Shown: positions 55,955-64,000 of the stretch, one piece after another | Layout of the letters: each line of letters opens with the position of its first letter | Numbering within the stretch: position 1 is the first letter of the stretch | Assembly (NCBI GenBank): GCA_022059125.1 | Contig: JAEUWY010000004.1 | Coordinates: 62,001 to 126,000, forward strand | Length of the DNA: 64,000 nt | Source of the DNA: Corynespora cassiicola | Taxonomy: Eukaryota; Ascomycota; Dothideomycetes; Pleosporales; Corynesporascaceae | Direction of reading: 5' to 3' | Made by a program: the position numbers and the translations under genes | The notes under the pieces: generated by a model | Seen by the model: only the letters and a program-made list of their open reading frames with translations | Database searches by the model: none | What the model was told of the DNA's origin: nothing

Positions 55955-57088
55955 CTAACAAAGCTCTCTAGAATCCTCCCCATGCAGACTAGAAGCCGGC
56001 GTCGAAATCTCAGATCCAGATCCAGAACCCGACTCCGACACCGAATCCGGCGTACCCCCGACAACGCGTACAATGGCAGAATCGTACGCAAGCACATCTG
56101 AAGTTGAAGAATAGGATGGCGAAAGCGGTGGTGAGAGCTCTGGCGCCCCAATAGGGAGCAGTGCCTTGAGCTTATCGGTTCCGGCATCAAGCTCGTCCTT
56201 TCCAGAGACCGACCCAGTGACGGATGGCGCTGATGAAGCGGAAAGCTTCACGCGGACATAATCTTCCAGAGACCGGGTAGCGGGCGAAGTCATAGACGAA
56301 CACAACCTGCCGCGCACGAAATCCTCCAAGCCCTCCGCCGGCGCCGTGCCAGCATCCACCTCTCCCTGTCCAACATCCTCGGCCTCGCCGTGCTGAATCA
56401 CGCTCGCAGTAAGCTTTCCGCGGACGAGATCTTCGAAAGACAGGCCCGTATCCGCTTCTTGGGGCGTCTTGTGTTTGGCCCAGCGGCGTCTGCCGGCTTG
56501 TAGGACTTTCTCGCTCCACGCGCGATCTTGCTCGGGACCGCAGAATACCAAGCGTGTGCTGCAGGGCAGGGGACCCTGCTGTCGCCTGGCGAGCGCCTTT
56601 TGGGGGTCGAGCTCCATGTTGACGAAGATGTCGAGGGGAGTAGGAGCTGGGCATGACTGGGTGGTGACGGGGGCAGTGCGCATGTTGACGACGATATCAG
56701 CAGCAGCGCCATAGTCAGAATCCTTGCGCGTGGTAGAAAAACTCAAGGCTGGATCGGTGGATTTGTTGGCAGGCGAAGCAGACGCGGATGACGGGCCGGG
56801 CTGAGTAGTGACAGCGGGCGTTGCGATGGGATATGCTTGGATGTTGGAGGTGAGGGTGGCCTTACCAGGCGGAGTCTTAACCTTATGGGCAGCGAGGAGA
56901 TGTTTTTGTTTGGCTTTCTCCTTGATGGCCATTTCGCGGGCTTTTTTGCGCGACTTAGGGTCCAGCTTGTCTGGTTCGCTTGCGTCAGCTAGATCCATGG
57001 ATATGTGAGATGAGGCAGGAGAAGATGGTTGGGACCTACTAGCAGGAGTCGCTTTGGTGTTGGTACCGGAAAACATGACATGAGACAT
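55955..57088 (-). CDS. Low-complexity hypothetical protein with a threefold VR-L motif
   Basis: A single exon encodes 377 aa from the ATG at 57088; an upstream extension to 57172 lacks an ATG. The N-terminal third is Ser/Thr/Pro-rich with a basic KSRKKAREMAIKEKAKQKH stretch that could be a nuclear signal or coiled coil. Then follow two IVVNM/IFVNM motifs and a segment LVFCGPEQDRAWSEKVLQ. Near residues 217, 254 and 273 a short unit repeats: FEDLVRGKLTAS, LEDFVRGRLCSS and LEDYVRVKLSAS. The C-terminus is Ser-rich and acidic. No family is recognised. The repeated unit looks like a short helical binding motif. Confidence 0.7.
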   Translation of the reverse strand: MSHVMFSGTNTKATPASRSQPSSPASSHISMDLADASEPDKLDPKSRKKAREMAIKEKAKQKHLLAAHKVKTPPGKATLTSNIQAYPIATPAVTTQPGPSSASASPANKSTDPALSFSTTRKDSDYGAAADIVVNMRTAPVTTQSCPAPTPLDIFVNMELDPQKALARRQQGPLPCSTRLVFCGPEQDRAWSEKVLQAGRRRWAKHKTPQEADTGLSFEDLVRGKLTASVIQHGEAEDVGQGEVDAGTAPAEGLEDFVRGRLCSSMTSPATRSLEDYVRVKLSASSAPSVTGSVSGKDELDAGTDKLKALLPIGAPELSPPLSPSYSSTSDVLAYDSAIVRVVGGTPDSVSESGSGSGSEISTPASSLHGEDSRELC

Positions 57089-60000
57089 TGTCAATTTGTC
57101 CAATGTAGGTTTTGGTGCTAAGAAGATGTAGCAAAGTCGGGTTGCGTGTAGTTGTGCAAATGGAGCAGCCAATAAAGCTTAGTTGGGGTTCTTGCTCGCA
57201 GGTTGCTGTACTGCAGTGGCAGGGTAGGAAGAAGAGCAATGAATCAGCTATGGGGACGGGCTTAAATGAGGTGTGAAAAAGTTGTGAAATAGAGCACTAT
57301 CTTGACATGATGTAAGCCACATTGTTTACAGACAGTGGGCGGTTGCTTGGCAGTCGAGATAAGAAGTGCATTTTCAGTTTCACATTATAGTCTGGCGCAC
57401 TATCGTGAGAGAAGATAAAGGTGTTGACGTGTTGAGGTCGTGTTGCGATGCATCTTACCTGTTAATCATGTATGTTTTTAACCATGGTCCAGAATCTTTG
57501 AACTCTTACATGCTCGGCTACCAGACGACATGATACCTCAACGTACCGTCACACCTTTACAGAAAATTGTATACGAATGAGAACCGCGCCAAACTGCTGA
57601 TCATTATGCCTCCATGAAGAATGCGCATTATTCCCTCCAAAGATACCATTTACAATGATATAGTATCAAGGCTCACTACCGCCGCTCACCAAATAGACCG
57701 ACATGGACAAAAATTGCCGGTCTTTTGTAACCCGGCTCGCAACCAAAGACATGGACTACGGCTTGTTAGACCTGAGTGTGACCAGAAGGGTGTAAAGCGT
57801 GCAATGCGATGCGAAGTTGGGGGCGAGGGAGGGCTTGGAGTGAACGCTCCCACGGCCAATGTATTGTGAGGTTAGAATACTAATTCCAGTGTAGATCGAG
57901 GTGCACGATCATTACACTTATCAAGCCATTGCCGCAGCCTTTCACAATGCTATTGCCCTAGGTAACTTTTCGATCCTGCGCCTTGCAAGTAAGAGGAAGT
58001 TGTGTCTTTCTTTTGCCTCCTCTGCTTGCATTGACATTTTCTTTGTGCAATAGCAAGTGGTCGATGAGGATAGTCCTGGGGAGCAAAGAGACGAAGGCTG
58101 GAATGGCTCATTATTTGCTACAGACCGCTTGCTTTAACTTGTTCTGCTTGAATTTGGCCTATTTAGTGGCTGCTATAGGGTACTGAGTCTGAAATCTGTG
58201 GTGTGCAAGTTATCAGTGTCTCGGCCATGGCAAATCGTTTAGACTGGAATTTTGTCCCGAGCACGGCGGCCGATTCCTGCAAGATATCATAGATCAGGGC
58301 TGAAACCCGGTAGTAGAATTGCCGGGTATAAGCAATATGGCATTGATAGGCATTGATCGAGGCTCAAATGTAGTGGGGCGACGAAACTGGGTCTACATGC
58401 TGGGCGATTAGTGCTGTAGATGTCTTGCATGGAGTCAGGTGAGAAGCACAATAGAATGAAGGCGTAGCCAGTTTTTTAGTTTTTTTGGCAGAGTGTAAAA
58501 GGTGGAAAAAACGGCAGTTGCGATACCAGCAAGATCGAGGACGGTGAGCGCAACGGAGATGGCAGACCCACAGGACAAGAGATCAACGAAACTCCAAACG
58601 ACAGCGAAATGATGATCAGAGGCCATCAAAGTTGATCGTAACCAATGCAGGACTTTCAACGTAGGAAGACTGTGAAATGAGAGCGCTGAACGATCAACAA
58701 AAAGACGCCGAGAGGACCCATATGTTCCTTTTGGTTGTTGGAGGCGGTACGGGTTGCGGCCGGCACGTCGGCGAACGTGCGACGGCTTCGGCACTACCGA
58801 CGGTCGAGCGCCATGTCCCGTTTTGCCAGTTGGAGTTGCGGCTGACGAAAAAGAAGGGTGGTCACAATTTGAGGCATAAAAGCTTTCAGGTGACAAGCTG
58901 GAAGACTGGCCCCAATCTCTGGGGCGGGCCGACTGCCCAGAGGATGCCGCGGTACAGCCGTGGCAGGCTGCGGCGAATGAAGGCAGCATGGCAGGTTGAA
59001 ACAGCAGCCAAGCCATTTCAGCACTGCTTCATCGGAGTGTAGGGCTTGAGGAGGGGTGCAACGAGCCACGAGGTGGGCGGGGGACGCTGAGGCGTCCAAG
59101 TCAAGGCTTTAACGAGGGTCTCTCTGAGTGACGACATGGACGACGATCCAATAGGAGATTTATGCCTTGGGCACTCCCGGGCTGTGGCGCACGGGCTCCG
59201 GAGAGGTGGAGGACTGGAGGAGAAGGCTGATACGGATGGCGATGTTCATGCCTCAGACACGCAGCGTCCCACAAGGCTGCGGGCAGCCGGGCCAGGGCGA
59301 GCCGCCGGTGCAGCAGCAGAGCAGCACACAGCAGCGCGCACAGCACATAGCGGTCGCATCAGCGGAGGCCGGACAGACTCTGGAGCCAACCGTCTGTCTG
59401 AGGTTGATGTTGGGGGGGCTCAAAAGAATGTTTTGCGGAGATGAAATGTTTCGCAGGCAGAGGACGGCGGTTGGGGGAGGCGTGATAGGACGCGAGATAG
59501 ATGAGGCCGGCCGCCCGCGCCCGAGCCCGATTGGGCAAGTGGCTGCGGTGGGAGAGGAAGGCGCCAGGGGTGCAGGAGGAAGCGGCGGCGGCGGGCAAGG
59601 GAAGGCGCAGGAACAGGCTAGCGCGCTGCCTCTTCGGGACAGAAGCCAAACCGTCTCAAACGCGGAGACCCTGCCGCTGCACTGGCTCTGCTGCCACCTG
59701 AGCCACCTGGGCCTCTCCTCCTGCGGGCCCGCTACAGAGCACGGAACTCGGCCAGCCGCGCGCGCCTCGCAGCAGCAGCCTCTTCTCCACTCGATTGTCG
59801 GCCGCTTCGCGAGCATCCTCCCCTCCCTCGCTGTCTCGCTGTGCGCCCTCGACGACGACGCCGTAGACGCCCGTCGCTGCACGCCGTCTCCACGTTCCTT
59901 CCCGTTTCTCTCACCCATTTGCACCGGGTCGCTCTTTCTGGCTGCCCCTGTGCGCCTGCCCGTTCCTTGGTTCCCTTGCCGTCCCTCCCCCCACCCGCCC

Positions 60001-60639
60001 TGCATTCACTGCGACGACACCACCACCACCACCACAATAGCAACCAGCGGCGCGCGCGTGCGCACAATAGCGAGCGACAATCCCCTCCCGGCGAACTGCA
60101 CGCCGCAGCATTACCTGGCCTCTGCCGGCTTATCTCTGCTATATCACGCGTGTCCCGCTGTCAAAACATTTCAAGCATTGCGCTTCTCTGACACGCCGCG
60201 CTCCAAATCCGTCTGTTCGCATTATGCGCAGCACCCTCTGCTAGCATCCCGGACCCCGACGCCCTGCCCAGTCCAGTCTCCTTTCTCCACGGCCTCGTCA
60301 AAACCCAAACCCTGTCCCTCTCTTGACCCCTCTGCCTTGCCAGTGGTGCGCAGCTGGCCTGTTCACCCATTCACCCATTCACCACCGCCTCACCTCGACG
60401 CCGACACGCCTCCACGCTCCTTCTCCGCGCTCCCTCGCGCTCCCACACGCACCCCCAACCACACCAGCTCAATGCGCCCTTGACAAGCTCAAGTCTCTCT
60501 TTACGACAGCTGGACTGGAAGCTACGACGGAACCGTTGAGCGGCCTCCCCTACATACCATCCGTACATACATATATACCATACCGTACATACCGCTACCA
60601 CCCGCCTAATAATCTCCGACCCCACCACCGCCCGCCATC
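57089..60639. other. 3.5-kb spacer upstream of the KCH1-like gene
   Basis: The largest gap in the window. The first half is AT-rich with no gene. The second half (about 59100-60640) is GC- and C-rich with open frames on both strands, such as 59167-60483 plus (Pro/Ser-rich) and 59253-60005 minus, that overlap and lack family resemblance. The last 300 bp above the KCH1-like start are CT-rich (CCCTC, CACC runs), a common fungal promoter or leader composition. A long leader or a noncoding transcript is possible but not shown. Confidence 0.45.
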
Positions 60640-62686
60640 ATGAGTTGCTGCGCCAGCCGCGAAAAGGGCATCACCGTTACCGAGGAACAGAAGTGGGACT
60701 ACATCGTATGTCTCACCCTCCGCTGCACTGACTCGGACTATTCGTCGCTGACTGCCACAGACACTCTCTGACTTCAAGTCCACCTCGTGCCTGACGCCCT
60801 TGTCCTACGTCTGGTTGTGGATCCTCGTCCTCATCTCGGGCGCCGTCTACGCCGCCGACGCCTTCACTGCCGTCAACCTGCTCGCCTTCAACAAGTGGTC
60901 CAGCCAGGTCAGGCCCAAGGTCCCCTTCGAGGTCGCAAAGTGGATCTTCGCCATTTGCATCATCATCTCCTACGTCTTCCTCGTCTACCGATGGATCCGC
61001 GCCATTACCGTCATCCGCTCCGGCAGCGTCGCCGAATGCTACCTCGAGCCGCTGGCTGCCATTGTGCAGAGTATGCGCCTGACCAAGAGCGGCCAGGGCT
61101 GGCGTCGATTCCTCGTCTTCGCCGAGTTGACAAAGAGCAGGAAGGGCGTCGACTACATTGCCCTTTTCGTCTACTTCCAGTTCAAGGGCGCGCTCATCAT
61201 CATCATTGCCCAAGGCCCTCGCATTGCCATCAACGCCATGACCCTGTGGGCCGTCATGCAGGCCCAGCTCATCCCCGTCGGCGAGCATGCTTCCAAGGAC
61301 CGCTCCGACTTCGTGCAATTCTTCGTCAATATCCAGGTCATGGTCGAGACGGGAAACCAGCGAGAGTCCATCATCTACTTCACCATGTTGTTCTCGCTCG
61401 TCATCTGGGTCATTGCCGCGCTCTCCCTCATCATCTCCGTCATCTTCTGGGTCTTTTTCCTTTGGCACTACGTCCCCAGCTCCGATGGCTCCCTCTCCAA
61501 GTATTGCCGCAGGAAGATTGACGCCCGTCTCGAGAGAATTGTTGGAAAGAAGATCAAGAAGGCTTTGGAGAAGCAGGACCAGAAGCGCAGGAAAGAGGAG
61601 CGCGAGGCCATGAAGAAGGGAGAGGCTGACGGCGCTACTTACCGCGTTCCCACGCTGCCCAAGCTGGGTGGACAGGATGACGACACGTCTTCTGTCTACT
61701 CAATGGCCACCACCACGACTCTCCCGCCGTACTCTGCCAATGGCCCGGCGCGCACAAACACGATGAACACCATGGCCACCGCGAGAACCGTTGCCGCTAA
61801 GCCTTCGCTCCCCTCACTTCACGAACGCCCGATGCCCACGCGCTCCGATACCCAGGGAACTGCCTTCTCCACCACGAGCTACGGCTCCAATGCGCCTTTG
61901 CTGAGCCAGCCTGGTAACATGGGCATGTCTTCTCCGGCACCACCGATGCCGCCGCTTGATCGGAACGCCGATTACTTCAATGGACCTCCCATGGGTCGGC
62001 CAATGCCGCCCAATGGTATGCCCGGTCGCCCATTCTCACCCATGAGCCAGGGCCGCGCATCGCCAGCTCCATCTCGAGGTCCACTTCCGCCCGTCAACAC
62101 AAACTTCTCCTCCAACGGCGATCGCATGTCCCCTGCCCCGCGTCTAATGTCGCCTCTTTCGAATGACCCTCGCTCTGCGTCCCCCGCCCCATCGAATGCG
62201 CCTTACCCTAGCCGTCGACCCGCCCCTGCGCACATGGCTGACCCTACCTTCTCCCCCTACGATAACCGTCCCTACGATAACCGCTCCGATTTTGGCCCGT
62301 CGTACGAGATGTCTCCCGTGGACAACAACTCGGACGGCGTGTTAGATTACTACTCCACCGCGGGAAGTCCGGACGATTACCGCCCACCGCAGTTGCCGAA
62401 TGCCCTCCGCCCAGGATCTCCCGCCCAAGTACAAACCTCTGTAGCTCCGCCACGGGCCGGCACTGCTCCCCCATCGAATCCGCGGGCCGGCTTGCCAGCG
62501 GCGCTTCAATCGGCCATCCAGCGACGTGAGGCCTCACAACCTCTCCCCAACAGGGGCATGGCTGGAACGCCACAGCAGCGTAGTGCGACAGCGCCCATTC
62601 AGCCTGGCTACGGCCCTGGCCCTGGGCCTGTCCCACGGAGCTACACCACTTCGCCAGGCCCACGCGGCTATGACAATGGCTACTAG
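60640..62686 (+). CDS. Kch1-type fungal potassium transporter
   Basis: Two exons, 60640-60705 and 60761-62686, separated by a 55-bp intron (GTATGT...CAG) give 663 aa. The N-terminus (MSCCASREKGITVTEEQKWDYI) carries two adjacent cysteines near the start that could be palmitoylated. It is followed by helices such as YVWLWILVLISGAVYAADAFTAV, WIFAICIIISYVFLVYRWI, YIALFVYFQFKGALIIIIA and YFTMLFSLVIWVIAALSLIISVIFW. The block RSGSVAECYLEPLAAIVQSMR and the later HYVPSSDGSLSKYCRRKIDARL are typical of the KCH family (yeast Kch1/Prm6), which mediates low-affinity K+ influx and supports calcium signalling at the plasma membrane. A coiled-coil then Pro/Ser-rich cytosolic tail of about 380 residues makes it longer than yeast Kch1. 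Confidence 0.9.
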
Positions 62687-64000
62687 TTGACGATGCCGTT
62701 GCCAATCATTTCCTTACGACCGTCATCATGACCAAACTTTTCCATACCTTTTATACACATTTACACCAGCATCACCATCATGCATTCGCAGGCGTTTTAT
62801 CTTCTCCAAATCCGTGAGTGCCGTGGCGGTGCTATCCGGAAGCACAAATCTTTTTTACATTCTCTGTAGCTTTGAGATCAGCCACAACCCAACTTTTTCC
62901 CTTCTTTTTCTTCAATGTGTTCCCAACCTCATCTTCTTTCACGGATGTCATGACCTGACATGAGAGGGAAGGATGAGATACCGGGGGATATGACATGGGA
63001 AAGGGGAGGAGCTTTGTTGTCTCCCTTTTTGCCCTTACCTTTGGAGGGGCTGTATGCCCTGCGATGATGCTTGTTCGAGATACCCAACGCTTAACCCGCT
63101 GGAATCGGACGTCCATTCGCTTTTTTGAGATTTTTGTTGGGAGGGAGAGTTTCTTAGAAGGATTGCGGCCTTTTTGGGGATTTTGGCTGTTTTAAGACCG
63201 CCATCTTCTTCTCCTTTCTTTTTTTTTGTACGATATACTACGGTTCAATCGAGGTGGTACATCTTCAATTGTGTGTTTTTTGTTTTGATGATTTCATGTG
63301 TGTGGTCCATGCTGTGCTGGGGAAACGAAAAGCTTACCCAGGCGCCCGCTCAACACCTAACACGTCGTGAAGTCGTCACCAGGAACGACAATCTCGAGGG
63401 CTCTCCATCTGTCGATCTGGCGATCTTAGCACGTGTGAAACGCGCTGCAGGATGGATGGGTGTCTAGGAGGGGAGGTAGATGACACGGATCTGCGATGCT
63501 GAAACGGGCGGAGAGGTGTTGTCCCGATGGCTGAGGATCAAGCTAAGACTGAGGCTCAGGGTCTGCAAGTGTGTGGGTATGTGTGGCAAGAAGGTGAGGT
63601 CATGGATGTTTTTTTTTTCCGTCGTCTGGGGGATGATGGAGGGCAAGCCACCGTTCGAGAAGGAGGAGATTCAAGGTGTGGCTTTTCCCTGCATGTACCC
63701 CGTCTGTGGACATTACCCTCCCTCCCTCCCTAGGGGACGACTACACGGCACATGGCCTTGCACAACAAACAAAACACCCACCCCTGGATCCCTTCGACGC
63801 TCCGCTCCGCGTGCCTGCAAGCCCCAGCCAGCCAGCCCAGTCGTTGGGGCACGGGTTATCCTCATCGCTCCGACCTCACGCCCCGTGGCCGAATGTCCCT
63901 AAAAATAGCACGGCGGGTGTGATTTCCATAATGGCCATGGATGGGGGGAGGGGGAATATAATATATATAACCCACCTACCGAGCTTGGTAATGAGAGGCC
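62687..64000. other. 3' flank of the KCH1-like gene, no gene seen
   Basis: 1.3 kb to the end of the window. It contains T-rich runs (63220-63230, 63608-63618) and an AT-dinucleotide run near 63955-63975. No gene is supported; a gene just beyond the window may start or end here. Confidence 0.45.

Noticed and set aside
59167..60483. 438-codon plus-strand frame above the KCH1-like gene
   Set aside because: Pro/Ser/Thr-rich sequence with no domains, overlapped by open frames on the other strand. The GC-rich composition explains the lack of stops.
1..64000. tRNA, rRNA, CRISPR and intact transposons
   Set aside because: No T-loop GTTCRANNC in a cloverleaf context, no rRNA cores, no regular spacer arrays, and no transposase or reverse-transcriptase motifs were found by eye. 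A covariance-model search would be needed to exclude small RNAs.

Overview
The window reads as nuclear DNA of a filamentous ascomycete (Pezizomycotina; a dothideomycete-like fungus is an inference from gene content and style, not shown). Most genes are interrupted by one to five short introns of about 43-183 bp with GTRNGN donors, CTRAC-like branch points and YAG acceptors. Genes lie on both strands, about one per 3 kb, separated by AT-rich or pyrimidine-rich spacers. The products are typically fungal: a Kap123 importin, an Ncr1/NPC1 sterol transporter, a Kch1-type potassium transporter, Zn2Cys6 and rhodopsin/PTH11-like proteins. No rRNA, tRNA, CRISPR array or intact transposon was recognised. 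Reading frames were joined by hand, and every spliced model below was checked so that the exon lengths sum to a multiple of three.

Layout. 0-9 kb: a WW/FF-domain splicing factor; a large minus-strand membrane/ankyrin-like gene with a difficult 3' part; an atypical SDR. 9-12 kb: gene-poor DNA with tandem and dispersed short duplications. 12-20 kb: a ZIP zinc transporter with a previously separable N-terminal extension, a coiled-coil CCCH zinc-finger protein and a 7-TM membrane protein. 20-28 kb: a membrane-anchored PNPOx-like flavoprotein, then a Zn2Cys6 regulator and a zinc-dependent alcohol/butanediol dehydrogenase in tandem. 28-43 kb: housekeeping genes (RGG-rich protein, DUF2433 phosphoesterase-like protein, Kap123 importin, Ncr1). 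43-52.5 kb: a compact five-gene group described below. 52.5-64 kb: a 2EXR/F-box-like protein, an RRM protein, a low-complexity protein with a threefold motif, a 3.5-kb spacer and the Kch1-like transporter.

The most interesting block is 43.2-52.5 kb: a secreted laccase-like multicopper oxidase, a class-II O-methyltransferase, a rhodopsin/PTH11-like membrane protein, a salicylate-hydroxylase-type FAD monooxygenase and a UbiA prenyltransferase with the N-terminal signature of fungal meroterpenoid enzymes. Four of the five are arranged as two divergent pairs. All three promoter regions hold a CGG-N3-CCG element 160-310 bp from the start codons. No polyketide synthase, terpene cyclase or P450 is present. 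The group therefore looks like a small aromatic prenylation, hydroxylation, methylation and oxidation pathway, possibly fed by a hydroxybenzoate made elsewhere. This pathway assignment is inference.
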